Assembly: GCA_003214315.1 (NCBI GenBank)
Contig: QCLU01000004.1
Span: 1 to 64,000 of the forward strand
Direction: 5' to 3'
Length of the DNA: 64,000 bases
Source of the DNA: Prochlorococcus sp. AG-418-D13
GTDB taxonomy: Bacteria > Cyanobacteriota > Cyanobacteriia > PCC-6307 > Cyanobiaceae
Below are positions 1-9,588 of this stretch, in pieces. The notes beneath the pieces were generated by a model. That model was given only the letters and a program-made list of their open reading frames with translations, was not told the origin of the DNA and ran no database searches. The position numbers were made by a program, and so were the translations under genes. How positions within the stretch are numbered: the first letter of the stretch is position 1; the number at the start of each line of letters is the position of its first letter.

Positions 1-177
1 AAAAAAAGAAAAATCGAGCTTCAGTCATACAAAATAATATTCATTTTAAAAGATGTAGATCCAAAAGATCCAACGGAAGAGTTAAGTTCCATATTGAGTA
101 ATTCTGAGGTAAATTTTGAAATAGAAAAGATTGAACGTATCTTAGATTCAAAAAATAAAATTATGAATAAAAATTAA
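1..177 (+). CDS. C-terminal end of an unidentified protein (truncated by window edge)
   Basis: An open frame runs in from the left edge (frame 1) and ends at a TAA at 175-177, giving 58 residues. The visible part is charged and predicted soluble. It has a short hydrophobic strand (KIIFILKDVD), then an acidic helix-like stretch and a lysine/asparagine-rich end. I do not recognise the family. It ends 20 bases before the DUF2232 gene on the same strand, so the two could share a transcript. The N-terminus lies outside the window, so function cannot be called. Confidence 0.55.
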   Translation, partial: KKRKIELQSYKIIFILKDVDPKDPTEELSSILSNSEVNFEIEKIERILDSKNKIMNKN

Positions 178-197
178 TTAAAAATATTCAACAAAAA

Positions 198-836
198 ATG
201 AAAATAACAACAAAAACTGAAGCATTAAATATTGTCGAGACCTCTTATTTAGCATCTCTTTCGTCTTTATTATGGGTTGCATTATATTATCTACCAATTG
301 GGGGAGCTTTATTAAGGTTGATTTTACCCCTCCCGATGATCTTGTTGCACTTGAGAAGAGGAACTAAAATTGCATTGGAAGGAATTTTAATACAATTTCT
401 ACTTTTATTTATAATTATGGGTCCTGTTAGAGGAACTTTATTTTTATTTCCTTATGGGATCTTGGCTTTTTGGTTAGGTTGGTGTTGGTTTAAAGAAAAG
501 AGTTGGAAACTTAGTTTAACTGGGGGGGTTGTTATTGGAACCCTTGGCTTCTTACTAAGAGTAATAGCATTATCTACGTTGGTTGGAGATAATCTTTGGG
601 TGTTAATTACTAGAGCGAGTTATGGTCTAATAGAAAAGTTCATTGGATTATTTAATTTACCTTTATATCCCTCAATTTTGAGTATACAATTAGGTGCAAT
701 TTTATTAATAATTTTTCAAGAAATAGTTTATGTTTTAACAGTACATGTAGTTGCCTATTCTCTGTTTCCTAGATTTAAATTAACCATCCCAGATCCTCCA
801 AGATTATTAAATAGCTTAGTTGATTTTAATAATTAA
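198..836 (+). CDS. DUF2232-type multi-spanning membrane protein
   Basis: A 212-residue, very hydrophobic protein with about five or six predicted transmembrane segments and almost no soluble domain. Its pattern, with a PIGGALLRLILPLPMILL-like start and a later FLFPYGILAFWLGW segment, fits the cyanobacterial DUF2232 family of predicted integral membrane proteins. The biochemical role of the family is unknown to me. The ATG at 198 lies just upstream of the first membrane segment. It precedes the cobT-like gene by 12 bases, so co-transcription is likely. The family call is from recognition of the pattern, not from a search. Confidence 0.75.
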   Translation: MKITTKTEALNIVETSYLASLSSLLWVALYYLPIGGALLRLILPLPMILLHLRRGTKIALEGILIQFLLLFIIMGPVRGTLFLFPYGILAFWLGWCWFKEKSWKLSLTGGVVIGTLGFLLRVIALSTLVGDNLWVLITRASYGLIEKFIGLFNLPLYPSILSIQLGAILLIIFQEIVYVLTVHVVAYSLFPRFKLTIPDPPRLLNSLVDFNN

Positions 837-848
837 AATAAAGTAAGA

Positions 849-2006
849 ATGTACAGTACAGAATTAGGGATAAATTTTTTTGGTAATGAATCCAATAAAA
901 AAAGACAACTTAATAAGATAGAAATACTGAAAAAAAATATTAAAAATTTAAAAATATTTCTTATAATTGCTGGTACTAATACATCACAAATTCCAGGAAT
1001 TTCCGCAGCAGGTATTAATGCAAAATCAAGGAGAAAAACTGCGCTCGCAGATGCCGAATTTTTGCTTGAGGGTGCTTCAAAAGATCATAAATATAAATTG
1101 CCTCTTCTCAATGCAGGAGTGACTCCAGCCCTAATCAGTCATGTTTGTTCAAAGCTTATAAATATTTATCCAGTTATTGTTCCTCTAGGAATAGGAGCAA
1201 AGCCTTATTTTAATCATTTGGTTGTAGAAGATAGAAATTTGGGTCCATCAAATTGTCTTACTACTGGTAAATCGATGAATAAAGAGAGAGTTTTAAATCT
1301 CTATGAAAAAGGTCTTGCAATAGGAAAATCCTTAAAACAACCAGTTTTAATTTCTGAATCTGTACCTGGTGGCACCACAACTGCTCAGGCAGTAATGGAA
1401 GCTTTTGGTTTGCAGGTATCTAATTTAGTAGGGAGTAGTTTATTTAAAGTTCCAAGAGAACTAAGAAGACAAGTAGTTAAGAGAGGACTTTTCAATGCAA
1501 ATTTCAAGGCTGATTTCGACTCTTTTGATGTTGTCGCGGCGGTAGGTGATCCTTTCCAAGCTTTCTCAATGGGTCTATTAATTGGTGCTAGGTTAGCAAA
1601 ACAACCTGTAATATTGTCTGGAGGAAGTCAGATGGTTGCAGTCATTTTGCTTGTATTAGAATTTTTAGATAAAAAAAATAAAGATGAATTTATTGAAGAT
1701 GTTTTTATTGCGACAACTGGGTGGCTTGTGAAAGATAATTCTCTAAATGATTTAGTAAATCTAATTAATGAAAAATATGATGTCAAATTATTAGGTTTAG
1801 CCAGTCCTTTAAATTTCAAATCTTCAAAATACAAAGAATTGAGGGATTATGAATTAGGTCATGTAAAAGAAGGTGTAGGTGCTGGTGGAATATCATTGCT
1901 TGCTTTCTTAGATGGATTTAAAAATGAAGAAATAGTTTCATTGTGTCAACTAAATCTGGAAATGATGAAGGGCCTAGGTCAAATTTCTTTAGAGAAGGAT
2001 TGCTGA
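849..2006 (+). CDS. cobT: CobT-like nicotinate-nucleotide phosphoribosyltransferase family protein (UPF0284)
   Basis: A 385-residue soluble protein of the cyanobacterial/archaeal CobT-like family (UPF0284, TIGR00303-type). Diagnostic parts are an N-terminal AGTNTSQIPGISAAG segment around residues 41-55 and the glycine-rich SVPGGTTTAQAVMEAFGL stretch at 171-188, which resembles the phosphoribosyltransferase active-site region. The family is thought to activate the lower-ligand base for cobalamin assembly. In marine cyanobacteria that ligand is adenine (pseudocobalamin), so the substrate here is inferred. The stop codon abuts the ATG of the next gene. Other cobalamin genes (cobM, cobK) lie elsewhere in the window. 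Confidence 0.88.
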   Translation: MYSTELGINFFGNESNKKRQLNKIEILKKNIKNLKIFLIIAGTNTSQIPGISAAGINAKSRRKTALADAEFLLEGASKDHKYKLPLLNAGVTPALISHVCSKLINIYPVIVPLGIGAKPYFNHLVVEDRNLGPSNCLTTGKSMNKERVLNLYEKGLAIGKSLKQPVLISESVPGGTTTAQAVMEAFGLQVSNLVGSSLFKVPRELRRQVVKRGLFNANFKADFDSFDVVAAVGDPFQAFSMGLLIGARLAKQPVILSGGSQMVAVILLVLEFLDKKNKDEFIEDVFIATTGWLVKDNSLNDLVNLINEKYDVKLLGLASPLNFKSSKYKELRDYELGHVKEGVGAGGISLLAFLDGFKNEEIVSLCQLNLEMMKGLGQISLEKDC

Positions 2007-3005
2007 ATGTTTTCAAAATTTGCAACCAGAAGAGAATTTTTAAATTGCGGTAAGCTTTCGCTTTTATTTTTCTTAAACTCTTGCAGTAATCTACCTAATC
2101 AAGTAAAAATTGCATTACAAAATTCTTTTTATCCAGAATCTTTTAAAGATACGATTCCAAAAGATTGGAAGCAGGAAAAAATTAATTTTGAAAATATTCG
2201 ACTACAAAAAAATAGAAACACAAATTTCAATTCTGATTTTACTTTAATAAATGATGGATGGATTTCTAGTATAGATTTTTCAGAATTTGAAAAAATAAAT
2301 GAATATGCACTTTTCAAAAATTTGGATAAGAGATCGATAGATTTTTTGGGAAGCTTAAATCAAATTCAGAGGAGTAAATTATTTCCTATTGGCGTAGTAC
2401 CCTATACAATTATCATTAAAAATAATAAAGAATTAATAAATTCAGCTAGAACATCTTGGGATTTTCTTCTTTCTAAAAAATTAACTGGGAAAATTATTTT
2501 TCCACAAAGTCCCAGAATAATATTGTCAATTGCTCAAAAAATTAATTCATCTAATTCTTTAAAAAAACTTAAAAGCCAAGCAATGTTATTTGATGATAAA
2601 AATATGCTCAATTGGTTGATCAATTCTGATGCAATTGTCGCAATAGTTCCTTATAGTCTTTGTTCAAAATATTTAAAAATAGATCCGAGGCTTTCTTTAG
2701 TTTTCCCAAGCCAAGGCGTACCTTTGATGTGGCATTTTCTACTTAGTCGATCAAATCTAAATAATGCAATATTAATTAAATGGATTAAATCTTTAGAAAA
2801 TAAATCAATAGTAGATAAATTAGTAAGCCAGGGTTGGTATCTTCCATTCAATAGTGATTATTTGCAAAGTAAATATAAATCTGAAATGCTCCCCATCTCA
2901 GGACCCTCTGAGAAATGTTGGGAAAATAGTTGGTCTTTCCCTGCCTTAACAGATCAACAAAAAATTAATCTTAAAAATATCTGGAATGAGTCCTTATCCC
3001 CATAA
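2007..3005 (+). CDS. Putative exported solute-binding-like lipoprotein
   Basis: A 332-residue protein whose N-terminus combines a twin arginine (TRREFL, residues 7-12) with a hydrophobic core and a lipobox-like LNSC at 23-26. It is therefore predicted to be a membrane-anchored lipoprotein. The rest has the alternating strand/helix character of type-2 periplasmic binding proteins (polyamine or iron type), including a VVPYTIIIKN-like segment and a C-terminal LVSQGWYLPFNSDY segment. No permease or ATPase is adjacent, so transport is only inferred. The ATG directly follows the cobT-like stop. Its last 12 bases overlap the convergent aldo/keto reductase gene. Confidence 0.6.
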   Translation: MFSKFATRREFLNCGKLSLLFFLNSCSNLPNQVKIALQNSFYPESFKDTIPKDWKQEKINFENIRLQKNRNTNFNSDFTLINDGWISSIDFSEFEKINEYALFKNLDKRSIDFLGSLNQIQRSKLFPIGVVPYTIIIKNNKELINSARTSWDFLLSKKLTGKIIFPQSPRIILSIAQKINSSNSLKKLKSQAMLFDDKNMLNWLINSDAIVAIVPYSLCSKYLKIDPRLSLVFPSQGVPLMWHFLLSRSNLNNAILIKWIKSLENKSIVDKLVSQGWYLPFNSDYLQSKYKSEMLPISGPSEKCWENSWSFPALTDQQKINLKNIWNESLSP

Positions 3006-4136
3006 TCTTTTTGTAGGATTTTCAATTAATAAGTTATGAGTTTCCTTTAATAAATTTGGTATATCTAATTTACTAGGACATTTAGGAACACATTCATTAC
3101 ATTCTTGACAAAATGAGGAATTTTTTTCTTCCCACCAGTGACCAGCTTTTCCTATTAAATTGTATCTTTCTTTTGAAAATTCTAATTGGCCATAACCAAT
3201 AGATATATTTCTTAAACGAAGTATTTCTGGAATAGGCACTTCATTTGGACATGGAAGACAAGATCTACATTGTTCACATTTGGTTGAGTTTAATCTTTCA
3301 TTAGAAACTTCCTCAATTTTATTCAGTGCGCTTTTTTCAAGTTTTGTAAGCTTCTCAAATGAGTTTCTAAGTTTATGCGCAAATTCAAAATCTTTTTTGT
3401 TTGTCGCCCCCAAAGATAAAGTTGTAATACCTTTTGCTAGCAGAAATCGATACGCTAACTCTAATGGATGAAAAGGCTTAGAGGCCTCTATCAAAATATC
3501 ACTTGGAGAATACAATCTTCCGCCTTTATCTGCAGGTGATATTGCTAAAACTCCCATACCTTTTTTTATGGCTTCCTCTGCTAAAGCAATTTTAGATTGA
3601 TCTAAATAATGTAAATGAAGACTACAAAAAGTAAAAACTTCACAGTTAATTGCATCTTTAATTAGTGAATAACTTCCGTGAGAACTAAAACCAACTTGAT
3701 CAACTAGTTCCTTCTCAAGTATCCAAGATATGAATTTCTTACCCTCTCCAGCAAGAACCCAATCTAGATGTTGTTTTAAATTGAGTCCGTGAATTGCAAG
3801 ATTATTAATTTTCTCGCGATTTAAATTTTTAAGAGACTTTTTAAAATTATTTTTTAAAAAGTTAAAATCACCCTTTGGTAAAACTTTGGAAGTAATCACC
3901 CAATTTTTTTCTTTTATGTTCTCTTCTATTGCTAATTTTTTTATTGAATTTCCAATAAGTGATTCAGCATCACCATAAGAGGGTGCTGTTTCTATATGGT
4001 TAATTCCTACATAATATGCATTTTTTATTATGCTATACATTTTTTCGAGACTTTCAGTTGCTCGCATTGTCCCTAAAGTGAATAAGCTCACTTCTGCCCC
4101 TCTACCAAATGATCTTTTTTGTGAATTAATAATCAT
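2994..4136 (-). CDS. Aldo/keto reductase with C-terminal ferredoxin-like 4Fe-4S domain
   Basis: A 380-residue protein. Residues about 1-280 form an aldo/keto reductase barrel with a GINHIETAPSYGDAESLIG signature at 45-63, whose Tyr54 is the likely catalytic tyrosine. The C-terminal 95 residues carry two cysteine clusters, CEQCRSCLPCP at about 287-297 and CQECNECVPKCP at about 343-354, which suggest iron-sulfur binding. The architecture matches the family annotated as predicted oxidoreductases of the aldo/keto reductase family with a ferredoxin domain. Physiological substrate and redox partner are unknown. Its 3' end overlaps the upstream lipoprotein gene by 12 bases. Confidence 0.87.
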   Translation of the reverse strand: MIINSQKRSFGRGAEVSLFTLGTMRATESLEKMYSIIKNAYYVGINHIETAPSYGDAESLIGNSIKKLAIEENIKEKNWVITSKVLPKGDFNFLKNNFKKSLKNLNREKINNLAIHGLNLKQHLDWVLAGEGKKFISWILEKELVDQVGFSSHGSYSLIKDAINCEVFTFCSLHLHYLDQSKIALAEEAIKKGMGVLAISPADKGGRLYSPSDILIEASKPFHPLELAYRFLLAKGITTLSLGATNKKDFEFAHKLRNSFEKLTKLEKSALNKIEEVSNERLNSTKCEQCRSCLPCPNEVPIPEILRLRNISIGYGQLEFSKERYNLIGKAGHWWEEKNSSFCQECNECVPKCPSKLDIPNLLKETHNLLIENPTKRLWG

Positions 4137-4248
4137 CTAAATATGATCAATTTCTTTTTATTTACTCTTTAATTTATTTATAGTTGAAAATCATTTAAAG
4201 TAAATTAAAGTAAATACAAAATTTTGCAAAAATATTTTTCTTAAACCT

Positions 4249-4902
4249 ATGTTTACAGGAATAATTCAATCAGTTGGAAAACTAAGACAAGAAAAAAATA
4301 TTTTAGAAATTGAAATTCTAGATAATTTATTTGATATGGCAATCGGTGACAGCATAGCTGTTGATGGAATTTGTTTGACAGTTAAAGAGATTTTTCAAAA
4401 TAAATTTACTGTTGATGTTAGTGAGGAGACATTAAAAAAAACAACTTTAGGAGTAAAGTCGAACCTTAATCAGATTGTTAATTTGGAGCCCGCTCTTAGA
4501 GTGTCTGACCGTCTGGGAGGGCATATAGTCAGCGGACATGTAGATGGACTTGGAACAGTTGAGAATATAGAAAAATTAGAGAAATCTTGGCTCTTATCAA
4601 TAAAGTGGAAAAATAATAATTTTTCAAAATATGTAGTTAATAAAGGGAGTATTTGTGTAAATGGTATAAGTCTTACGATTGCAAAATATGAGCAGGAAGG
4701 AGAAATATTTACTATTGCGATAATTCCTCATACTTGGCATAACACAAATCTGAATAAATTAAATATCGGTGACTTCGTAAATCTTGAGGCAGATACACTA
4801 ATTAAATATGTAGAGAAATTACTTTTATTTAATAAAAATAGTAATCAAGATTTATCTTCAAATAATATTTCTTCCGAGTGGCTTAAAGAAAACGGTTGGT
4901 AA
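4249..4902 (+). CDS. ribE: Riboflavin synthase, alpha subunit
   Basis: A 217-residue enzyme that dismutates two 6,7-dimethyl-8-ribityllumazine molecules to riboflavin. It begins with the family hallmark MFTGIIQSVGKL. It contains two lumazine-binding barrels; the first has GDSIAVDGICLT and the second has GSICVNGISLTIA, separated by HIVSGHVDGLG around residues 90-100. Length is normal for the family. It stands alone on the plus strand, divergent from the aldo/keto reductase and convergent with the cyAbrB gene only 10 bases beyond. Confidence 0.96.
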   Translation: MFTGIIQSVGKLRQEKNILEIEILDNLFDMAIGDSIAVDGICLTVKEIFQNKFTVDVSEETLKKTTLGVKSNLNQIVNLEPALRVSDRLGGHIVSGHVDGLGTVENIEKLEKSWLLSIKWKNNNFSKYVVNKGSICVNGISLTIAKYEQEGEIFTIAIIPHTWHNTNLNKLNIGDFVNLEADTLIKYVEKLLLFNKNSNQDLSSNNISSEWLKENGW

Positions 4903-4912
4903 AATATTTTTT

Positions 4913-5266
4913 TTAATTTAATGGAATCAGATAAATTGTTTTTGATTCTTTTTTAAGATCGATTTTAAATTCCTGACCAGGTTCTAGACCTAATTTTTTG
5001 GTGTAGGCATGACCAATTAATAGGTTCCCATTGCCATGAACTTTAGTTTTGAATTCTGTCTGTCTGCCTCTTGAAGCTCTATTACCATTTTTCCCCTGAC
5101 GACCATTTCCTATTTTGTAACCCTTAGCTTCAATAAGGGCCCTATAAAAACTTTTTCTTAAGATTCTTCCACTAGGACCTACGTACCCACAACCTCTTGC
5201 TATCTCATCTTCAGATTTTTTACTTAATAATTTTGCTTTTTCAAGAAGTTCTTTTCCTTCTAGCAT
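4913..5266 (-). CDS. cyAbrB family transcriptional regulator
   Basis: A 117-residue protein of the cyanobacterium-specific AbrB-like family. The N-terminal half is basic (LLEKAKLLSKKSEDEIARGCGYVG, ILRKSFYRALIEAKGYKIG). The C-terminal part forms the AbrB-like swapped-hairpin region with GNLLIGHAYTKKLGLEPG near residues 78-95. In other cyanobacteria cyAbrB proteins bind DNA broadly and influence carbon/nitrogen metabolism; the targets here cannot be read from sequence. It lies downstream of the ctaCDE cluster on the same strand, but a gap of about 100 bases suggests its own promoter. Confidence 0.87.
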   Translation of the reverse strand: MLEGKELLEKAKLLSKKSEDEIARGCGYVGPSGRILRKSFYRALIEAKGYKIGNGRQGKNGNRASRGRQTEFKTKVHGNGNLLIGHAYTKKLGLEPGQEFKIDLKKESKTIYLIPLN

Positions 5267-5363
5267 TATCTGACAAATTTCTAATTATATATTCTTACTA
5301 AAAAGGAGAACTGTGGCAATATAAATTAATAAAAAATATATTTAATTTTTAAAATTTAGTTTT

Positions 5364-5966
5364 TTATAAAAGATACAAAATAATAAATAAAATAACCCAT
5401 ATTCCATCTACAAAATGCCAGTACAATTCAACAGCTTCCAAAGGGAACATATTTTGACTAGTTAATCTTCCTCCCTTGATTCTCGCTTGCCAAGCAATAA
5501 TTAAAATCATTAAAGTGCCTAAAGTGACATGTAATCCATGAAAACCAGTAAGAGCATAGAAAGTACTTGCAAATAAATTATCGGTTAATCCAAAAGGTAA
5601 ATGAAAATATTCAAATAATTGACATATTAAAAATATAATTCCAAGAAAAGCAGTAAAAGATAACCATTTTTGGGATTCAGAGTTTTTATTTTTTAAAAGT
5701 GCTTTGCCTGCTTTATGGAAAGTTGCACTACTAACGAGTAACAAAATTGTATTGAGTGTAGGTATTGGTAGTTCTAATTCATAAATAGCACCATCAGGTA
5801 ATGGATTTACTGCTTTATAAGTTAAATAAGCAGCAAAGAATCCAGCAAAAGTCATTCCGTCTGCAATTAGGAAAGTTATAAGACCAAACATTCTGAAGTC
5901 TTCATGTGTTTCTTTAACTTCAGAGTTATTTTTTTGAATTTCTTTTGAGCTATCTAGAGTTGTCAT
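5364..5966 (-). CDS. ctaE: Cytochrome c oxidase subunit III
   Basis: A 200-residue membrane protein with five predicted transmembrane helices, the short form of subunit III. Recognisable segments are FRMFGLITFLIADGMTFAGFFAAYLTYK near residues 24-51, FYALTGFHGLHVTLGTLM with its conserved histidines, and VELYWHFVDGIWVILFIILYLL at the C-terminus. It is the third gene of the minus-strand ctaC-ctaD-ctaE operon, 15 bases after ctaD. It supports the catalytic core of the aa3-type terminal oxidase, which in cyanobacteria takes electrons from the soluble carriers shared with photosynthesis. Confidence 0.95.
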   Translation of the reverse strand: MTTLDSSKEIQKNNSEVKETHEDFRMFGLITFLIADGMTFAGFFAAYLTYKAVNPLPDGAIYELELPIPTLNTILLLVSSATFHKAGKALLKNKNSESQKWLSFTAFLGIIFLICQLFEYFHLPFGLTDNLFASTFYALTGFHGLHVTLGTLMILIIAWQARIKGGRLTSQNMFPLEAVELYWHFVDGIWVILFIILYLL

Positions 5967-5981
5967 ATGTTTTTATTTTCG

Positions 5982-7598
5982 TTAGGAGATTTCTTTACCA
6001 TAACCATAAGGTTCTTCAACTAATGGAGCTTCTCCTTCCCAATTTTCAACTGGAGGTGGAGAAGATGTTAACCATTCAGGTGTAAGAGCATTCCAAGGGT
6101 TATCTCCAGCATCTTTTCCATTTCTCGCACTAAGGAATACATTAATTAAAAAAGGAATTGTACTGATAGCCATCAAAAGAGCTCCAAGGCTACTAATTTG
6201 ATTAACGAACTGGAATTGAGGATCATATTCTGCAACTCTTCTTGGCATTCCATTTAAACCAAGCCAATGTTGAGGAGCAAAGCACAAGTTAAATCCAATA
6301 AAGGTAATGATAAAATGTAAAATTCCTAATTTTTCATTGAGCATTTTTCCAGTTACTTTTGGGAACCAATGATAAATTGAAGAGAAAATAATAAAAACAG
6401 TCCCTCCATAAACTATGTAATGAAAATGGGCTACAACGAAATAGGTATCATGTACGTGAATATCGAAAGGTACCTGTGCCAAAGCAACTCCTGTAATTCC
6501 TCCAAAAACAAAATTTATAATAAATCCGCAAGAGAATAACATTGCACTATTGATGGAAATTTTACCTCCCCATAATGTTGCAACCCAATTGAAAAATTTT
6601 ATACCTGTTGGAACAGCAATAAATGCTGTTGCAATAGTAAAGAACAATCTCATCCAAGGGGGGGTCCCACTCGTAAACATATGATGTGCCCAAACAACTA
6701 AACCTAAAACTACTATCCCCATTATTGAAAAAACCATTGTTGTATATCCAAAAAGTGGTTTTCTAGCATGTACAGGAAGTATTTCACTAACTAAACCAAA
6801 GGCAGGAAGGACCATAATGTATACAGCAGGATGAGAATAAAACCAAAATAAATGCTGATAAACTACGACATTGCCACCTAAAACAGGATTGAAAAAACCT
6901 GTATTAGCGATGATATCGAAACTAAGTAGAATTAAAGTGCCTGCTAAAACAGGAGTTGACAAAACAACTAATAGACTTGTCCCTAGCATTGCCCAACAAT
7001 ACATTGGCAATTGCATAAGTTTTAATCCTGGCCTTCTTAATTTGATAATGGTCGCGATAAAGTTTATTCCACCAAATATAGAACTGCCTCCAAGTAATAG
7101 AACGCTCAGAATCCAAATAATTTGTCCTGATTGAGGAGTAGTTATGCTCAAAGGAGGATAAGCCGTCCATCCAGCCTGAGCAGCACCCTCAACAAAATAG
7201 CTTGCTACCAGCATCAAACCTGAAGGAGGAATTAACCAAAAAGCTACAGCATTCAATCTTGGGAATGCCATATCTCTAGCACCTACATAAAATGGAATTA
7301 AATAATTTCCAAAAGCACCGTTAACTACAGGCACTATCCATAGAAAAATCATTATTGTTCCATGAAGGGTTAAAACTTGGTTATATACATCTCTCGGCAT
7401 AAAGTCAGACATCGGACTAGCTAGTTCAATTCTTATAGCGCTAGCTAAGGTACCGCCTATTAAATAGAAAAGAAAACCGCAGACTAAGTATTGTATCCCA
7501 ATTACTTTATGATCAAGGCTAAAACTAAAGTATCTAAGCCAGCCTTTAGGTTGAAGACTTTCATTATTAGTTTTTTGTGGATCAATTGATATTGTCAT
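5982..7598 (-). CDS. ctaD: Cytochrome c oxidase subunit I
   Basis: A 538-residue catalytic subunit with about 12 membrane helices. Metal ligands are visible: His79 in TLHGTIMIFLW (low-spin heme), His256 and Tyr260 in WFYSHPAVYIMVLPAFG (CuB and the cross-linked tyrosine), His305-His306 in WAHHMFTSG (CuB), and His391/His393 in VVAHFHYIVYGG (heme a3 and heme a). The glutamate of the usual proton-channel motif is replaced in SHPAVY. Its start overlaps the ctaC stop by four bases (ATGA), indicating translational coupling. Oxygen is reduced to water at this subunit. Confidence 0.97.
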   Translation of the reverse strand: MTISIDPQKTNNESLQPKGWLRYFSFSLDHKVIGIQYLVCGFLFYLIGGTLASAIRIELASPMSDFMPRDVYNQVLTLHGTIMIFLWIVPVVNGAFGNYLIPFYVGARDMAFPRLNAVAFWLIPPSGLMLVASYFVEGAAQAGWTAYPPLSITTPQSGQIIWILSVLLLGGSSIFGGINFIATIIKLRRPGLKLMQLPMYCWAMLGTSLLVVLSTPVLAGTLILLSFDIIANTGFFNPVLGGNVVVYQHLFWFYSHPAVYIMVLPAFGLVSEILPVHARKPLFGYTTMVFSIMGIVVLGLVVWAHHMFTSGTPPWMRLFFTIATAFIAVPTGIKFFNWVATLWGGKISINSAMLFSCGFIINFVFGGITGVALAQVPFDIHVHDTYFVVAHFHYIVYGGTVFIIFSSIYHWFPKVTGKMLNEKLGILHFIITFIGFNLCFAPQHWLGLNGMPRRVAEYDPQFQFVNQISSLGALLMAISTIPFLINVFLSARNGKDAGDNPWNALTPEWLTSSPPPVENWEGEAPLVEEPYGYGKEIS

Positions 7599-8398
7599 AA
7601 ATTTACCTCTGGTTTTTTATTTTTGTTAAACCATTCGTTGTAATCAGATTCTTCTTCAACAATTATGGAGGCTCTCATTCCTCCATGATATGGACCACAT
7701 AATTCTGCGCAAATAATCGGATATTTTCCTACTTTTGTTGGAGTGAAATTTAGAATAGTCGGTTGTCCAGGAATAATATCCTGTTTAATTCTGAACTCTG
7801 GTACCCAAAAAGCATGAATCACATCTTTGGATTCCATTTTCATTGATACTTTTTGATCAACAGGAACGTGTAGTTCTCCTGATATGAAATTGCCCTTGGG
7901 ATAATTAAATAGAAATGCAAATTGCATAGCTGAAACTTCAATTGATAAATTATTTATTGCTATTTCATTATCAGAGGTTTGACTTATTCCAGCCCAAATT
8001 TTTTCAGTATTAGAACTCATCATTTCGTGGTTATGATTTAGTTCTTTCATCCCTCCCATTCGATCGTAGATGTTGTAGCTATATAAACCTATTAATAAAA
8101 CAATTATTGAAGGGATAATTGTCCATACAATTTCTAAGCTTAAATTTCCCTCTAAGGCTATGCCATCGCCTATCTGATCATTTCTTTTCCTAAACTTAAA
8201 TAAGCTATATATAACAGCTATTGTCATTCCTATAAAAATGATTAATCCAATGATGAAAAGAATTTTAAAAAGTTCATCGTAAATTGGTGCGTTAATACTT
8301 GCTTCAGCTGGGAGCAAATTTACATTAAAACCAATCCAAAAAGATATAGCAAAAACGAGGGAAATAATTAGAATTAAATAAAAGTTTTTATTTAACAA
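7595..8398 (-). CDS. ctaC: Cytochrome c oxidase subunit II (CuA domain)
   Basis: A 267-residue subunit II. Two N-terminal membrane segments (about residues 7-27 and 45-66, with a further hydrophobic stretch near 88-108) precede a periplasmic/lumenal cupredoxin domain. CuA ligands are all visible: His195 in IHAFWVPEF, then Cys230, Glu232, Cys234, His238 and Met241 in CAELCGPYHGGM. The first gene of the cta operon on the minus strand, it overlaps ctaD by four bases. About 215 bases separate it from the divergent ctaA gene, the probable location of promoters for both directions. Confidence 0.97.
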   Translation of the reverse strand: MLNKNFYLILIISLVFAISFWIGFNVNLLPAEASINAPIYDELFKILFIIGLIIFIGMTIAVIYSLFKFRKRNDQIGDGIALEGNLSLEIVWTIIPSIIVLLIGLYSYNIYDRMGGMKELNHNHEMMSSNTEKIWAGISQTSDNEIAINNLSIEVSAMQFAFLFNYPKGNFISGELHVPVDQKVSMKMESKDVIHAFWVPEFRIKQDIIPGQPTILNFTPTKVGKYPIICAELCGPYHGGMRASIIVEEESDYNEWFNKNKKPEVNL

Positions 8399-8613
8399 TT
8401 GAGCTCTAAAAATTTGTATTTATATCCTCAAGATATTCAATTTTTTTAATCCTGCATCCTTTGTTAAAAGAAAAACATTTAAATTCACAACTTCTTAAGA
8501 TTTATGAAATAAAAGGCGTATTATTAATAACTTTTTAGAGTTAATTGTCAGGGAAAAAAGATTAAATTAGTAAATTATTTTTTAAATTAAACATATTAAT
8601 TTTTAATTAATGT

Positions 8614-9588
8614 TTGGTTTTTAAATCTAATTTATTATGCAAAATAATAGGTTTTAACCATTTGATTAATAATCAATTATATAAATCAAAATATCTGACA
8701 ATTTTTAAAAGGTTGGGAAGTCATAGTGTATTGGCACTTATCGCACTAATCGTAATTGGAGGTGCTACTAGAGTCATGGAGGCTGGACTTGCCTGTCCAG
8801 ATTGGCCATTATGTTATGGATCTTTTTTGCCTTTTAATCATATGAACCTAAGAGTATTTCTAGAGTGGTTTCATCGTTTAGATGCTTTTCTGGTTGGCAT
8901 ATTAATTCTTTTTAAATTTTCCCTTTCAATTATATGGAAAAATGAAATTCCAAATTGGTTACCTAAAACTTATTCACTATTACTTTTTCTCGTTATTGTC
9001 CAAGGATCTTTTGGAGCTTTAACAGTAATAAACTTGCTTGATTCATATACTGTTACTGGCCATCTTTTAATAGCTTTTCTACTTCTGATCACAACAATTT
9101 CAATAAATCAAAATTTAGAAAATGACGATATACAAGAGCCATTAATTTGGTGGAGATTTTTATTGTTTTTTCCTCTTTTACTTACTCTTATTCAATCTTT
9201 TATTGGAGTAAGGCTTTCTTCAACCTGGTCAGCACATATTTGTTTATCTTTTAATAAACAATGTCTAATTCTAAATACTCATAAATTATTTGCTTTTCCA
9301 ATTGCTTTTTCAATTCTATTGATTATTGCTACTGCATTTTATAAGAGAAGTTTGCTAAATGAAAATTGGAAATATCTCTCAGCACTTATTTTTCTATTGT
9401 TTTCCCAAATTGCTTTGGGTGTTTTAAGTCTTATAACAAATTTGAATGAACCTATTTTTATTATCGGTCATCAACTTAACGCCTCTTTATTTATTGCGAT
9501 ATTAACAACATTAATTTTTAGAAATCCTCTTACCAAAAAAGGTCTAAACCACTCCCTAAATTCTCAAATGGTTGGTATCAATTCATGA
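8614..9588 (+). CDS. ctaA: Heme A synthase (COX15/CtaA family)
   Basis: A membrane protein with about eight helices that oxidises heme O to heme A for the oxidase encoded next door. Landmarks are [49 protein letters not shown], the later THKLFAFP and [11 protein letters not shown], which supply the paired heme-ligand histidines. The longest frame starts at a TTG at 8614 (324 residues), but a TTG at 8662 would give 308 residues and looks closer to the family; the start is uncertain. The stop overlaps ctaB by four bases. It diverges from ctaCDE. Confidence 0.93.
   Translation: MVFKSNLLCKIIGFNHLINNQLYKSKYLTIFKRLGSHSVLALIALIVIGGATRVMEAGLACPDWPLCYGSFLPFNHMNLRVFLEWFHRLDAFLVGILILFKFSLSIIWKNEIPNWLPKTYSLLLFLVIVQGSFGALTVINLLDSYTVTGHLLIAFLLLITTISINQNLENDDIQEPLIWWRFLLFFPLLLTLIQSFIGVRLSSTWSAHICLSFNKQCLILNTHKLFAFPIAFSILLIIATAFYKRSLLNENWKYLSALIFLLFSQIALGVLSLITNLNEPIFIIGHQLNASLFIAILTTLIFRNPLTKKGLNHSLNSQMVGINS

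Noticed and set aside
8589..8615. Imperfect inverted repeat between ctaC and ctaA
   Set aside because: The arms are nearly pure A/T (AAACA-TTAAT type) with a bulge, so chance is likely in this base composition; the region is better described simply as a divergent promoter gap.
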